A stretch of 64,000 bases of DNA, from contig NZ_CP016953.1 of NCBI RefSeq assembly GCF_001708305.1, forward strand, positions 1,569,501 to 1,633,500, given 5' to 3'. The notes beneath the pieces were generated by a model. The model saw only the letters and a list, made by a program, of their open reading frames with translations. It was not told the DNA's origin and did no database searches. The position numbers and the translations under genes were made by a program. The stretch is from Streptococcus himalayensis. Its GTDB lineage: Bacteria; Bacillota; Bacilli; Lactobacillales; Streptococcaceae. The number at the start of each line of letters is the position of its first letter. The first letter of the stretch is position 1. Below are positions 38,221 through 49,017 of this stretch, one piece after another.

Positions 38221-39483
38221 ATGACCAGTACACAAGAATTATTAGAAGCTGTAAATCGGGTTAAAAAATCGATTAACACGGCAAAAGAGGATGAGAAGAA
38301 TGCTGCGCTTGAAGCGATGGCTGAGCAATTATTGGCACACACACAGGTTATTTTACAGGCCAATCAAAAGGATATGGCTGCTTCAAAAGGAAAGATTTCA
38401 GAGGTCATGTTAGACCGTCTGTTTTTAGATGAGGAGCGGATTGCAGCCATGGCTAAAGGCATTCGAGATGTAGCTTCGTTACCAGATCCTATTGGAGAAA
38501 TTCTAGAGGAGACAAGCTTACCCAATGGCCTTCAAGTGCTCAAAAAACGAGTGGCTCTAGGGGTTGTTGGGATTATCTACGAAAGTCGACCAAATGTAAC
38601 CTCAGATGCAGCAGCCTTGGCTTTAAAGAGTGGAAATGCTGTCGTTCTCCGCAGTGGGAAAGAGGCCTATCAGACTGCGGCAGCAATTGTAGCAGCTTTA
38701 AAAATGGGACTGGCCCAAACCAACATTTCACCAGATTGCTTGCAGTTGATTTCTGATACAAGTCGTGAGAGTAGTTATGCGATGATGAAGGCCAAAGGTT
38801 ATTTGGATTTACTAATTCCGCGCGGTGGGGCGGGCTTGATTCAGGCTGTGGTTGAAAATGCGATTGTGCCCGTAATTGAGACAGGAACAGGGATTGTGCA
38901 CGTCTATGTAGATCAGGCAGCCAATCAAGACATGGCATTATCCATTATTCGTAATGCCAAGACCAGCCGACCATCGGTCTGCAATGCTATGGAAGTGTGT
39001 CTTGTGCATGAGGCTATCGCAGAGGAATTTCTCCCGCGTTTGCAGGAAACCTTGGTAACAGAACGCAAGCACTTAGGGCTTTCACCTGTAGAATTGCGGC
39101 TGGATGCCGAGGCTAGTCGTTTGATTAAAGGGCAAGTAGCTAAAGAGACAGATTTTGATACCGAATTTTCTGATTATATTTTAGCGGTCAAGCTTGTATC
39201 ATCCTTGGAAGAAGCTGTTTGTCATATTGAAAGTCACAGCACCCATCATTCGGATGCGATTATCACGGAAGATAGCCAAGCAGCAGCTTATTTCACAGAA
39301 CAAGTGGACAGTGCTGCTGTCTATGTCAATGCCTCAACTCGTTTTACAGATGGGGGAGAATTTGGTCTAGGATGTGAAATGGGAATTTCTACTCAAAAAT
39401 TGCATGCCAGAGGGCCGATGGGCTTGAAGGAAATGACAACCTATAAATACATTGTAGCTGGAAATGGCCAAGTGAGGGAATAA
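38221..39483 (+). CDS. proA: Glutamate-5-semialdehyde dehydrogenase (gamma-glutamyl phosphate reductase)
   Basis: ProA reduces gamma-glutamyl phosphate with NADPH to the semialdehyde that cyclises to pyrroline-5-carboxylate. The 420-residue aldehyde-dehydrogenase-fold enzyme shows [28 protein letters not shown], and the catalytic Cys region [15 protein letters not shown]. The ATG at 38221 follows AAAGGAAG; an upstream in-frame extension to 38182 has no ribosome site. It ends 1 nt before proC. Confidence 0.96.
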   Translation: MTSTQELLEAVNRVKKSINTAKEDEKNAALEAMAEQLLAHTQVILQANQKDMAASKGKISEVMLDRLFLDEERIAAMAKGIRDVASLPDPIGEILEETSLPNGLQVLKKRVALGVVGIIYESRPNVTSDAAALALKSGNAVVLRSGKEAYQTAAAIVAALKMGLAQTNISPDCLQLISDTSRESSYAMMKAKGYLDLLIPRGGAGLIQAVVENAIVPVIETGTGIVHVYVDQAANQDMALSIIRNAKTSRPSVCNAMEVCLVHEAIAEEFLPRLQETLVTERKHLGLSPVELRLDAEASRLIKGQVAKETDFDTEFSDYILAVKLVSSLEEAVCHIESHSTHHSDAIITEDSQAAAYFTEQVDSAAVYVNASTRFTDGGEFGLGCEMGISTQKLHARGPMGLKEMTTYKYIVAGNGQVRE

Positions 39484-39484
39484 G

Positions 39485-40285
39485 ATGACAAAGATTGGTT
39501 TTATCGGTTTGGGAAATATGGGCGGTCTTTTGGCTCGTATTGTCTCAAAAAATCATGATGCAGAGATGATATTGGCAAATCGAAGTCCTGAAAAAGCAAG
39601 TACAATCGCCCAAGAAATCGGAGGACAAGCTGTTTCAAACCAAGAGGTCTTTGAGCAGGCGACAGTCATTTTTTTAGGAGTTAAACCAGCCCAGTTTGAA
39701 GCCCTACTTGCTCAATATAAATCCGTGCTTGAGACGCGGTCGTCTGTTTTACTCATCAGCATGGCGGCTGGGCTTTCTTTGGCTCAACTGCAAGACATGG
39801 TTCCCAGTCAGCACCGCTTTATTCGCATGATGCCCAATACCCCAGTCGCTGTAGGGGCAGGTGTCATTACCTATGCCTTAGGAAAAGGCACTAGTCAAGC
39901 AGATGAACAACTATTCCAAGAACTGTTCACAGGAAGTGCAGAGTTAATCCTACTAGAGGAAAAGCAACTGGATGCTGCAACGGCTCTGGCTGGCTGTGGC
40001 CCTGCCTTTGTGTATCCATTTATTGAGGCCTTGAGTGATGCAGGTGTTCAGCAAGGCTTGCCTCGTGCGATTGCCCTTAAAATGGCTGCCCAGACCGTAC
40101 TAGGTTCTGGCAAAATGGTGCTTGATAGTCACGAACATCCAGCCGTCTTGAAAGATCAGGTTTGTAGCCCAGGGGGCTCGACAATTGCAGGTGTTGCCAG
40201 TCTTGAAAAAACAGGATTTAGAGGTTCGGTGATCGAAGCGGTGACTGAAGCCTATGAACGCACGCAAGAATTGGGTCAGAAATAG
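39485..40285 (+). CDS. proC: Pyrroline-5-carboxylate reductase
   Basis: ProC performs the last step of proline synthesis. The 266-residue protein has the N-terminal dinucleotide motif GFIGLGNMGG, the MPNTPVAVGAG motif, and the C-terminal helix motif VCSPGGSTIAGVASLE. The length is typical. It is the final gene of proBAC; the next promoter lies immediately after it. Confidence 0.96.
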   Translation: MTKIGFIGLGNMGGLLARIVSKNHDAEMILANRSPEKASTIAQEIGGQAVSNQEVFEQATVIFLGVKPAQFEALLAQYKSVLETRSSVLLISMAAGLSLAQLQDMVPSQHRFIRMMPNTPVAVGAGVITYALGKGTSQADEQLFQELFTGSAELILLEEKQLDAATALAGCGPAFVYPFIEALSDAGVQQGLPRAIALKMAAQTVLGSGKMVLDSHEHPAVLKDQVCSPGGSTIAGVASLEKTGFRGSVIEAVTEAYERTQELGQK

Positions 40286-40300
40286 TCACTGAAAGCAGAT

Positions 40301-40329
40301 TTGTCAAATTTTTAAAAATAGGGTATACT
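40301..40329 (+). promoter_or_regulatory. Promoter of the PhnA-like gene
   Basis: TTGTCA (40301-40306), 17-nt spacer, TATACT (40324-40329); AAAAGGAG then precedes the ATG. Confidence 0.75.
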
Positions 40330-40353
40330 TAACAAAGAAAAAAGGAGAAAAAG

Positions 40354-40689
40354 ATGAATACTTTACCAAATTGTCCAATATGCAACTCAGAATATGTCTA
40401 TGAAGATGGCACCCTTTTGGTCTGCCCAGAATGTGCCCATGAATGGAATCCAGCAGAAGAAGTCGTTGAGGAAGGCTTGGTCGTCATCGATGCAAATGGC
40501 AACCGCTTGGCCGATGGAGATACTGTAACGGTTATCAAAGATTTGAAGGTCAAGGGTGCACCCAAAGATATCAAGCAAGGAACACGGGTGAAAAATATCC
40601 GCCTAGTCGAAGGTGACCACAATATCGATTGTAAAATTGATGGCTTTGGAGCCATGAAATTGAAATCGGAGTTTGTCAAGAAAATCTAA
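40354..40689 (+). CDS. PhnA/YjdM family zinc-ribbon protein
   Basis: A 111-residue protein with an N-terminal zinc ribbon (CPIC and CPEC pairs, residues 8-30) and a C-terminal SH3-like PhnA domain ([28 protein letters not shown]). Despite the name, the family is not shown to act in phosphonate use, and no phn genes are nearby. Its function is unknown. Confidence 0.88.
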   Translation: MNTLPNCPICNSEYVYEDGTLLVCPECAHEWNPAEEVVEEGLVVIDANGNRLADGDTVTVIKDLKVKGAPKDIKQGTRVKNIRLVEGDHNIDCKIDGFGAMKLKSEFVKKI

Positions 40690-40690
40690 G

Positions 40691-41332
40691 ATGAAGAGAC
40701 AGGTTATATTCTACAGCCGAATTATCCTTTTCATTTTAGGATTTACAGGTGTTTATTTAGAAATTACTCGGCATGGTGGCTTTGGGATGCTCTTGTACTA
40801 TACCGTTTTGTCCAATATCATCGTGACGGCCTTCACTGCTTATTTGCTCTATCTCATGCCGCGCTCATCAAGTGCTTGGAAGACGGACAAGATTCTGCGT
40901 ATCAAGGGAGGCGTGACCATGTGTATCATGATTACATGTGTGATTTACAATTTTATGCTAGCTCCTTTAGCAACCGATTTTTACCGCTTGGAAAATTTTC
41001 TGTGCCATTATATCGTACCTTTATGGTTTTTTGCGGATACCTTGTTTTTTGATAAGGGACGTCTCTATCGGTGGTTTGATCCCTTGCTCTGGACCAGTGT
41101 CCCTCTTCTTTATATGGCTTTTGCACTGCTAAATGGCTTAATTCTTAAAATGCCCATTCCCGGAGCGGTCGATAGTCCCTTTGCGTATTTCTTTTTAAAT
41201 ATTCCGAAATATGGCGGAGCCTATGTGTTTCGCTGGGTGATAATCATTTTTGTGGCTTATCTAGGAGCTGGATTTAGCCTAGTTGGGCTAAAGGCTCTAC
41301 CTCGCCCGAGAAAAATGAATAGCATCAAATGA
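40691..41332 (+). CDS. Pr6Pr family membrane protein
   Basis: A 213-residue protein with about six membrane segments and the conserved FTGVYLEITRHGG, YYTVLSNIIV, CHYIVPLWFFADTLFFD and IPKYGGAY segments of the Pr6Pr (FAR-17a/AIG1-like) family. The function in bacteria is unknown. The ATG directly follows the stop of the PhnA-like gene and has only a weak ribosome site, so it is probably translated by coupling. Confidence 0.8.
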   Translation: MKRQVIFYSRIILFILGFTGVYLEITRHGGFGMLLYYTVLSNIIVTAFTAYLLYLMPRSSSAWKTDKILRIKGGVTMCIMITCVIYNFMLAPLATDFYRLENFLCHYIVPLWFFADTLFFDKGRLYRWFDPLLWTSVPLLYMAFALLNGLILKMPIPGAVDSPFAYFFLNIPKYGGAYVFRWVIIIFVAYLGAGFSLVGLKALPRPRKMNSIK

Positions 41333-41360
41333 GTTGAGCCAGTCATAAGCTCAACTTTTT
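41332..41360 (+). terminator. Terminator after the Pr6Pr gene
   Basis: AGTTGAGC, 9-nt loop, GCTCAACT, TTTTT; the stem begins in the stop codon. Confidence 0.85.
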
Positions 41361-41424
41361 CTCGTTTAAAAGGAAATTTTTTTCAATTCTCAAAAATTTT
41401 GACACAAATAAATTCAACTTTTTC

Positions 41425-41453
41425 TTGCTAAAAAGGAAAGATTGTGATATGAT
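41425..41453 (+). promoter_or_regulatory. Promoter of the pyr operon
   Basis: TTGCTA (41425-41430), 17-nt spacer, TATGAT (41448-41453). Confidence 0.75.
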
Positions 41454-41477
41454 AGATAAAATTAAAGATTCCTTTAA

Positions 41478-41590
41478 TTCTGTCCAGAGAGGCAGGCAAG
41501 GAGAAACGGTCATAGAATGGGTGGAGTGTAACCTGCGGGTCTTGCTCTAGCCATATTTTCTGAAGTCTCCTTGCATAAGGAGACTTTTTT
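41478..41590 (+). promoter_or_regulatory. PyrR-binding attenuator in the pyr leader
   Basis: The leader has the PyrR anti-antiterminator signature CAGAGAGGCAGGCAAGGAG at 41485-41503. A terminator hairpin (AAGTCTCC, loop, GGAGACTT, T run) follows at 41563-41590. The arrangement matches classical attenuation: UMP-loaded PyrR stabilises the anti-antiterminator and allows termination. Only this one PyrR site was found; none is visible before pyrP or pyrB. Confidence 0.9.
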
Positions 41591-41592
41591 AG

Positions 41593-42135
<543 letters not shown>

Positions 42136-42139
42136 GACC

Positions 42140-43408
42140 ATGAATCAAGAAATGAAATATGATGTGCAAGATATGCCAAAGCCGGGGCTATTACTAGGCT
42201 TGTCATTCCAGCACTTGTTTGCCATGTTTGGGGCGACCGTTCTCGTTCCAATCTTGGTGGGAATTGACCCTGCGGTGGCTCTTTTATCCAGTGGTCTTGG
42301 AACCCTCGCCCACTTATCTGTCACTAAATTCAAGGTTCCAGCTTACATGGGGTCAAGTTTTGCCTATATCGCTGCTATGCAACTCCTCATGAAAACAGAT
42401 GGAATCGCAGCAGTAGCACAAGGAGCCATTACAGGTGGTTTGGTGTACTTTATCGTAGCTATGATTGTTCGCGTGGCGGGCAATGAATGGATTGATAAAA
42501 TTTTGCCACCGGTAGTTGTAGGTCCCATCATCATGGTCATTGGGCTCAGCCTTGCAGGAACAGCTGTCAATGATGTCATGCTCAAAGACGGTGCTTATAG
42601 CTTCACCAATTTCCTAATCGGAATGGTAACTTTGTTTGCCGTAATTCTACTCAATATCTATGGTAAGAAAATCATTGGTGTCATTCCAATCCTGCTCGGT
42701 TTAATCATCGGTTACCTCTTTGCCCTCCTTTTAGGAGCGGTGACAGGACAGGAAATCATTTCCTTTGCTGGAGTTGCCAAAGCTTCCTGGATTAGCTTTC
42801 CACCGATGAACCTTCCCTTCCTAGATTACGGCATCAAACTTTATCCGAGTGCGATTTTAACCATGGCTCCGATTGCCTTTGTGACTATGACAGAACACTT
42901 CGGTCACGTGATGGTCTTAAACAGTTTGACAGGAAAAGATTTCTTTAAGGATCCAGGACTGGATAAGACACTTGCCGGAGATGGACTAGCTCAGATTATT
43001 GCAGGTTTTGTCGGGGCACCACCCGTTACCAGTTACGGTGAAAATATCGGTGTTATGGCCTTAAATAAGATTTACAGTGTCTATGTGATTGCTGGTGCAG
43101 CAGTTCTTGCGATTGTCATGAGTTTTGTTGGAAAAGTATCCGCTCTTCTACAATCCATCCCAAGCCCAGTTCTTGGAGGAATTTCCATTGCCCTCTTTGG
43201 AGTGATTGCCTCTAGTGGATTGAAAATCTTGATTGAAAAGCAAACCGATATGGACAATAAGAAAAATCTCTTGATTGCCAGTGTTATCTTGGTATCTGGT
43301 ATTGGAGGGTTGACCCTTCAGCTATCTGGGCTACAAATTTCAGGCGTTGCCCTGTCTACGATTTTAGGAATTATGCTCTACCTTATCCTACCAGAACCTA
43401 AACAATAA
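42140..43408 (+). CDS. pyrP: Uracil permease
   Basis: A nucleobase:cation symporter-2 family transporter for uracil, 422 residues with about 12-14 membrane segments. It shows GLSFQHLFAMFGATVLVPIL at the N-terminus and the substrate-site motif AFVTMTEHFGHV near residue 250-262 with the key Glu, then GAPPVTSYGENIG. It lies 4 nt after pyrR in the PyrR-controlled operon, allowing salvage import when UMP is low. Confidence 0.95.
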   Translation: MNQEMKYDVQDMPKPGLLLGLSFQHLFAMFGATVLVPILVGIDPAVALLSSGLGTLAHLSVTKFKVPAYMGSSFAYIAAMQLLMKTDGIAAVAQGAITGGLVYFIVAMIVRVAGNEWIDKILPPVVVGPIIMVIGLSLAGTAVNDVMLKDGAYSFTNFLIGMVTLFAVILLNIYGKKIIGVIPILLGLIIGYLFALLLGAVTGQEIISFAGVAKASWISFPPMNLPFLDYGIKLYPSAILTMAPIAFVTMTEHFGHVMVLNSLTGKDFFKDPGLDKTLAGDGLAQIIAGFVGAPPVTSYGENIGVMALNKIYSVYVIAGAAVLAIVMSFVGKVSALLQSIPSPVLGGISIALFGVIASSGLKILIEKQTDMDNKKNLLIASVILVSGIGGLTLQLSGLQISGVALSTILGIMLYLILPEPKQ

Positions 43409-43470
43409 TCCTTATCTTATATCTGTTATCCATCGAGCCGACAGCTCAATAAAATTTAAAGGAGAATCTC

Positions 43471-44397
43471 ATGTCAACCAATCAAATCGCTCTTAAACAT
43501 CTTGTTTCTATGGAATTGCTTAGCAATGAAGAAGTGCTTTCCCTGATTAAACGAGGGATTGAGTTCAAAAATGGAGAAAAAGTCTCTTACGATGACCAAC
43601 ACATCGTGAGCAATCTTTTCTTCGAATCTTCTACCCGCACCCACAAGGCTTTTGAAGTCGCAGAATTAAAATTAGGACTGGACTTATTAGACTTTGATAG
43701 CAAAACAAGCTCCGTCAACAAGGGAGAAACCTTGTATGATACCATTTTAACCCTTTCTGCCTTGGGAGTTGATGTCTGTGTGATTCGCCACCCAGAAGTT
43801 GATTACTACAAAGAGTTGATTGACAGCCCGACGATTACGGCTTCCATTGTCAATGGTGGAGATGGTTCTGGACAACATCCTAGCCAAAGTTTGCTCGATT
43901 TGATGACGATTTATGAAGAATTCGGTCATTTTGATGGCTTAAAAGTTGCTATCGCAGGTGACTTGAAACATTCTCGTGTAGCCAAGTCAAATATGATGAT
44001 TTTAAAACGCTTGGGGGCAGAGCTATACTTTGCTGGACCAGAAGAATGGAGAACGGCAGAATTTGCAGAATATGGTACATTTGTAACGATTGATGAGGTC
44101 ATTGATAAGGTAGATGTGATGATGTTTCTGCGGGTACAGCACGAACGTCACGACGAATATTCAGCCTTTTCGATTAACAATTACCACAAGGCACATGGTT
44201 TGAATCAAGAACGCTATGATCGCTTGCAGGAACATGCCATTATCATGCACCCAGCCCCTGTTAACCGTGGGGTGGAAATCGCTGATGAATTGGTCGAAGC
44301 ACCAAAATCACGCATTGTTCAACAAATGACCAATGGAGTATTTGTCCGTATGGCCATTATCGAAGCGGTATTAAAAGGCCGAGAGGAAAATCGCTAA
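43471..44397 (+). CDS. pyrB: Aspartate carbamoyltransferase catalytic subunit
   Basis: PyrB joins carbamoyl phosphate and aspartate, the committed step of pyrimidine synthesis. The 308-residue protein contains the carbamoyl-phosphate motif [16 protein letters not shown] near residue 51, [23 protein letters not shown] and [11 protein letters not shown]. No PyrI regulatory subunit is present, as in other Gram-positives. AAAGGAG precedes the ATG. Confidence 0.97.
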   Translation: MSTNQIALKHLVSMELLSNEEVLSLIKRGIEFKNGEKVSYDDQHIVSNLFFESSTRTHKAFEVAELKLGLDLLDFDSKTSSVNKGETLYDTILTLSALGVDVCVIRHPEVDYYKELIDSPTITASIVNGGDGSGQHPSQSLLDLMTIYEEFGHFDGLKVAIAGDLKHSRVAKSNMMILKRLGAELYFAGPEEWRTAEFAEYGTFVTIDEVIDKVDVMMFLRVQHERHDEYSAFSINNYHKAHGLNQERYDRLQEHAIIMHPAPVNRGVEIADELVEAPKSRIVQQMTNGVFVRMAIIEAVLKGREENR

Positions 44398-44425
44398 GAA
44401 AAGATTAGAAGGAGAATCAAACCTT

Positions 44426-45514
44426 ATGGGAAAACGTCTGTTAATTTTAGAAGATGGGACCATTTTTGAAGGAGAAGCTTTTGGGGCAGACATGGATGTA
44501 ACAGGAGAAATTGTCTTTAATACTGGCATGACAGGCTACCAAGAGTCCATCACGGACCAGTCTTATAATGGACAGATTTTAACCTTTACCTATCCCTTAG
44601 TCGGAAATTACGGTGTAAATCGGGATGATTATGAGTCGATTATCCCGACTTGCAAGGGCGTAGTGGTCTATGAATGGGCGAGACGGGCGAGCAATTGGCG
44701 CAATCAACTGACGCTTGATGAATTTTTGAAAGCCAAGCACATTCCAGGCATTGCAGGCATTGATACACGAGCTTTGACGAAGATAATTCGCCAACACGGA
44801 ACCATGAAAGCAACTCTTGCAAATGTGGGAGATGCTCTTGAGCATTTGCAGGATCAGTTAAAGGCGACGGTGCTGCCGACAGACAATATCAAGCAGATTT
44901 CGACCAAAACGGCTTATCCAGCGCCAGGCACAGGTCGCAATGTGGTCTTGGTGGACTTTGGTTTGAAACATTCCATTCTTAGAGAATTGGCCAAACGACA
45001 TTGCAATGTCACCGTCGTGCCCTACAATACCAAGGCAGAAGAAATTCTCCAATTAAATCCCGATGGCGTCATGTTGTCAAACGGCCCTGGGGATCCTGAT
45101 GATGTGCCAGAGGCTTTGGATATGATTCGTGCTATTCAAGGAAAAATTCCGATTTTTGGCATTTGTATGGGGCATCAGCTTTTTAGCAAGGCCAATGGGG
45201 CAAAAACCTATAAGATGAAATTTGGGCACCGTGGTTTTAACCATGCCGTTCGTGAAATTGCGACTGGTCGCGTGGATTTCACTAGCCAAAACCATGGCTA
45301 TGCGGTGAGCCGAGAAGATTTTCCTGAAGAATTGCTCATCACGCATGAGGAAATCAACGACCATTCAGTCGAAGGGGTACGCCACAAATATGATCCTGCT
45401 TTTTCTGTCCAATTTCATCCAGATGCAGCACCAGGACCGCACGATGCGAGTTATCTTTTTGACGAATTTATGGAATTGATGGATGGATTTCAAGCTGAAA
45501 AAGCTCATCGTTAA
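44426..45514 (+). CDS. carA: Carbamoyl-phosphate synthase small subunit
   Basis: CarA is the glutaminase subunit that delivers ammonia to CarB. The 362-residue protein has the N-terminal CPSase domain ([22 protein letters not shown] split over residues 20-41) and a class I amidotransferase domain. The nucleophile Cys lies in GICMGHQL near residue 243, with the catalytic His/Asp-like segment [11 protein letters not shown] near 330; many homologues have E in that last position. It is followed by a structured insert and then carB. Confidence 0.96.
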   Translation: MGKRLLILEDGTIFEGEAFGADMDVTGEIVFNTGMTGYQESITDQSYNGQILTFTYPLVGNYGVNRDDYESIIPTCKGVVVYEWARRASNWRNQLTLDEFLKAKHIPGIAGIDTRALTKIIRQHGTMKATLANVGDALEHLQDQLKATVLPTDNIKQISTKTAYPAPGTGRNVVLVDFGLKHSILRELAKRHCNVTVVPYNTKAEEILQLNPDGVMLSNGPGDPDDVPEALDMIRAIQGKIPIFGICMGHQLFSKANGAKTYKMKFGHRGFNHAVREIATGRVDFTSQNHGYAVSREDFPEELLITHEEINDHSVEGVRHKYDPAFSVQFHPDAAPGPHDASYLFDEFMELMDGFQAEKAHR

Positions 45515-45566
45515 GCGATTGAATATTTAATGACAGCCAGAGAGCTGACGAATAGAAAGGAGAAAC

Positions 45567-45690
45567 AAAGGGAGCCGTATTTGCAAAATTGAATACGGGC
45601 TACGAACTTTGTCAAAAAGATAGTTTGTCCTAGAACTCATTGTTCTGCGGAACAAACTCCTATTTTGACTGTGTTCGTTTGACGCCCTTT
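45567..45690 (+). repeat. Closed palindromic insert between the carB ribosome site and start codon
   Basis: AAAGGG (45567-45572) pairs with CCCTTT (45685-45690) and encloses two hairpins. H1 pairs AGCCGTATT (45573-45581) with its complement at 45592-45601 with one bulge. H2 spans 45602-45678, with arms ACGAAC/GTTCGT, GTCAAAA/TTTTGAC, AGTTTGTCC/GGAACAAACT and AGAAC/GTTCT. A good Shine-Dalgarno AAAGGAG (45556-45562) lies 4 nt before the structure. The carB ATG lies 11 nt after it, with no ribosome site of its own. Confidence 0.65.
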
Positions 45691-45701
45691 ATATCTTAAT
45701 T

Positions 45702-48700
45702 ATGCCAAAACGTAGGGATATTCATAAAATCATGGTGATTGGGTCTGGGCCGATTGTGATTGGTCAGGCGGCTGAGTTTGATTATGCGGGGACACAGGCT
45801 TGTCTTGCCTTAAAGGAAGAGGGCTATAGTGTGGTCTTGGTCAATTCAAATCCGGCAACGATTATGACGGATAAGGAGATTGCAGATCGGGTTTATATTG
45901 AACCGATTACGCTGGAGTTTGTGACGAGGATTTTACGGAAGGAGCGACCAGATGCTCTTTTACCGACCTTGGGTGGTCAGACGGGCCTCAACATGGCCAT
46001 GGAATTATCTAAGGCTGGGATCTTGGATGAGCTTGGGGTTGAACTTCTAGGAACAAAATTATCTGCCATTGACCAGGCTGAAGATCGTGATTTGTTCAAG
46101 CAGTTAATGGAAGATTTGGGGCAACCCATTCCAGAATCTGAAATCGTCAATACCGTGGAAGAAGCCGTTGCCTTTGCAAATAGCATCGGCTATCCAGTCA
46201 TCGTCCGTCCTGCCTTTACCCTTGGGGGAACCGGTGGCGGTATGTGTGCCAACGAAGTAGAACTCCGTGAGATTGCAGAAAATGGTTTGAAACTCTCTCC
46301 AGTAACTCAATGTTTGATTGAGCGTTCGATTGCTGGATTTAAGGAAATCGAGTACGAAGTCATGCGTGATAGTGCCGATAATGCTCTCGTGGTATGTAAC
46401 ATGGAAAACTTTGACCCTGTTGGCATTCATACAGGGGATTCGATTGTCTTTGCCCCAACTCAGACCTTGTCAGATATTGAGAACCAACTGCTGCGTGATG
46501 CGAGCCTAAGCATTATCCGTGCCCTCAAGATTGAAGGAGGCTGTAATGTGCAGCTGGCCCTTGACCCGCATAGCTTTAAATACTATGTCATTGAGGTAAA
46601 TCCGCGCGTGTCTCGCTCGTCAGCTCTTGCTTCAAAGGCAACAGGTTATCCGATTGCCAAACTCGCTGCTAAGATTGCGGTAGGCTTGACCTTGGATGAG
46701 ATGATTAACCCTGTCACAGGTTCGACTTATGCCATGTTTGAGCCAGCTCTTGATTATGTGGTGGCGAAAATCCCTCGCTTCCCATTTGATAAATTTGAAA
46801 AAGGTGAGCGCCGTTTGGGAACGCAGATGAAGGCGACAGGAGAAGTCATGGCAATCGGACGCAATATCGAAGAAAGTCTCCTAAAAGCTTGCCGCTCCCT
46901 TGAAATCGGCGTAAGTCACAATGAAATGCCAGAACTAGCTCAGATATCTGACGATACTCTGATGGAAAAAATCGTGAAACCACAAGACGACCGTCTCTTT
47001 TATGTGTCTGAAGCCATTCGCCGAGGTTACAGTATCGAAGAATTGGCTGACTTGACCAAGATTGATGTTTTTTTCTTGGATAAACTGCTTCATATTGTAG
47101 AAATCGAGCAAGCATTACTAGAAAATGTGGGGGATATAGCTGTCCTCAAGCGTGCCAAGCAAAATGGATTTGCAGATGTGAAAATTGCCCAACTCTGGGG
47201 ACAGTCGGAAGAGCAGATACGCCAACTTCGCTTGGAGCACAAACTCGTTCCTGTCTACAAGATGGTAGATACTTGTGCTGCTGAGTTTGAAAGTGCCACT
47301 CCCTATTTTTATTCGACCTATGGGTTTGAAAATGAATCTATCCAATCAGAGAAGGAAGCTGTCTTGGTGTTAGGGTCTGGTCCCATTCGGATTGGACAGG
47401 GGGTTGAGTTTGACTATGCGACAGTTCACTCTGTCAAAGCTATTCAGGCAGCAGGTTATGAAGCCATCATTATGAATTCAAACCCAGAGACGGTTTCAAC
47501 AGACTTTTCTGTTTCAGATAAGCTCTATTTTGAACCCTTGACCTTGGAAGATGTGCTCCATGTCATTGACTTGGAACAGCCCAAAGGGGTCATCGTTCAG
47601 TTTGGAGGTCAGACGGCCATTAACCTAGCAGAGCCTTTAGCGAAAGCAGGGGTGACCATTCTAGGGACGCAGGTGGCGGATTTAGACAGAGCAGAGGACC
47701 GAGATTTATTTGAACAAGCCTTGAAATCGTTAGATATTCCACAACCGCCAGGGCAGACTGCAACGAATGAAGAAGAAGCTGTTGAAGCTGCTCGCAAGAT
47801 TGGCTTTCCTGTCTTGGTGCGTCCGTCCTATGTTCTTGGTGGCCGAGCCATGGAAATCGTTGAAAATGAGGACGATTTGCGTTCTTATATGCGGACAGCT
47901 GTTAAAGCCAGCCCTGAGCATCCTGTTCTTGTCGATTCTTATATCGTAGGACAAGAATGTGAAGTGGATGCTATTTCAGACGGAAAAGATGTCCTTATTC
48001 CGGGAATTATGGAGCATATTGAGCGAGCAGGGGTTCACTCTGGGGACTCGATGGCTGTTTACCCACCGCAAACCTTGTCGACAAAAGTTCAAGAAACCAT
48101 TGCGGATTATACCAAACGGCTAGCCATTGGCTTAAACTGTATCGGCATGATGAATATTCAATTCGTTATCAAGGATGAAACGGTTTATGTGATTGAGGTT
48201 AATCCACGTGCCAGTCGTACCGTGCCCTTCCTCTCTAAAGTGACAGATATTCCAATGGCTCAAGTGGCTACTCGCTTGATTTTGGGAGAAAGTTTGGCAG
48301 AAATTGGCTACGGAGATGGTCTGTATCCAGAAAGCCCTCGGGTGCATATCAAGGCACCGGTCTTCTCCTTTACCAAACTAGCCAAGGTTGATAGCCTTTT
48401 AGGACCAGAAATGAAGTCAACTGGTGAGGTCATGGGAACAGATACCACCCTTGAAAAAGCCCTCTATAAAGCCTTTGAAGCGAGCTACCTGCACTTGCCG
48501 ACTTTTGGAAATGTTGTCTTTACCATTTCTGATGACAATAAGGAAGAAGCTCTTGCACTAGCCAAGCGATTTGCGACTATTGGCTACGGGGTACTAGCAA
48601 CTTCAGGCACAGCATCCTACTTTGGAGAACATGGGGTGCTTGCCCAAGTTGTTGAGAAAATTGGGGACAATGATAGCCAAGACATCCCAGCTTTTGCCCG

Positions 48701-48881
48701 TCAAGGCAAAATCCAAGCCATTATCAATACTGTTGGCACCAAGCGAACAGCTGGGCGAGACGGAGTGGCTATTCGTCGGGCTGCTGTAGAGCATGGCATT
48801 CCACTCTTTACCGCTATTGATACAGCAGAAGCCATGCTAAAAGTACTAGAAAGCCGCAGCTTTATGACAGAAGCGATTTAA
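45702..48881 (+). CDS. carB: Carbamoyl-phosphate synthase large subunit
   Basis: CarB makes carbamoyl phosphate from bicarbonate, ammonia and two ATP for arginine and pyrimidine synthesis. The 1059-residue protein is two homologous halves. Each has a phosphate-binding start ([19 protein letters not shown] near residue 10, [18 protein letters not shown] near 556), ATP-grasp domains ([24 protein letters not shown]) and a C-terminal MGS-like domain. The start [11 protein letters not shown] matches the family. There is no Shine-Dalgarno sequence within 20 nt of the ATG; see the structured insert. Last gene of the pyr operon. Confidence 0.97.
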   Translation: MPKRRDIHKIMVIGSGPIVIGQAAEFDYAGTQACLALKEEGYSVVLVNSNPATIMTDKEIADRVYIEPITLEFVTRILRKERPDALLPTLGGQTGLNMAMELSKAGILDELGVELLGTKLSAIDQAEDRDLFKQLMEDLGQPIPESEIVNTVEEAVAFANSIGYPVIVRPAFTLGGTGGGMCANEVELREIAENGLKLSPVTQCLIERSIAGFKEIEYEVMRDSADNALVVCNMENFDPVGIHTGDSIVFAPTQTLSDIENQLLRDASLSIIRALKIEGGCNVQLALDPHSFKYYVIEVNPRVSRSSALASKATGYPIAKLAAKIAVGLTLDEMINPVTGSTYAMFEPALDYVVAKIPRFPFDKFEKGERRLGTQMKATGEVMAIGRNIEESLLKACRSLEIGVSHNEMPELAQISDDTLMEKIVKPQDDRLFYVSEAIRRGYSIEELADLTKIDVFFLDKLLHIVEIEQALLENVGDIAVLKRAKQNGFADVKIAQLWGQSEEQIRQLRLEHKLVPVYKMVDTCAAEFESATPYFYSTYGFENESIQSEKEAVLVLGSGPIRIGQGVEFDYATVHSVKAIQAAGYEAIIMNSNPETVSTDFSVSDKLYFEPLTLEDVLHVIDLEQPKGVIVQFGGQTAINLAEPLAKAGVTILGTQVADLDRAEDRDLFEQALKSLDIPQPPGQTATNEEEAVEAARKIGFPVLVRPSYVLGGRAMEIVENEDDLRSYMRTAVKASPEHPVLVDSYIVGQECEVDAISDGKDVLIPGIMEHIERAGVHSGDSMAVYPPQTLSTKVQETIADYTKRLAIGLNCIGMMNIQFVIKDETVYVIEVNPRASRTVPFLSKVTDIPMAQVATRLILGESLAEIGYGDGLYPESPRVHIKAPVFSFTKLAKVDSLLGPEMKSTGEVMGTDTTLEKALYKAFEASYLHLPTFGNVVFTISDDNKEEALALAKRFATIGYGVLATSGTASYFGEHGVLAQVVEKIGDNDSQDIPAFARQGKIQAIINTVGTKRTAGRDGVAIRRAAVEHGIPLFTAIDTAEAMLKVLESRSFMTEAI

Positions 48882-48904
48882 AAAAGAATGAATGCTCATT
48901 TCCT

Positions 48905-48938
48905 AAAAGCCATTTCTTGTGATAGAATGGCTTTTTTT
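48905..48938 (+). terminator. Terminator of the pyr operon
   Basis: AAAGCCATT, 10-nt loop, AATGGCTTT, TTTT. Confidence 0.9.
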
Positions 48939-48949
48939 GAGCAAAAGAC

Positions 48950-48998
48950 TTGCCAAGTTGATTTTTTTATGATAAACTTGTTCTTGTAATTGATACAA
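48950..48998 (+). promoter_or_regulatory. Promoter and Rrf2-type operator 1 (EthD-like gene)
   Basis: TTGCCA (48950-48955), 17-nt spacer, TGaTAAACT (hexamer 48973-48978), then the inverted repeat TTGTA-ATTGA-TACAA at 48984-48998, covering the transcription start. An almost identical cassette precedes the Rrf2 gene. Confidence 0.7.
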
Positions 48999-49017
48999 CA
49001 ACAAAAAGGAGAACGTC

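Noticed and set aside
45977..48794. Several minus-strand ORFs inside carB
   Set aside because: They are shadows of the strongly conserved carB frame.
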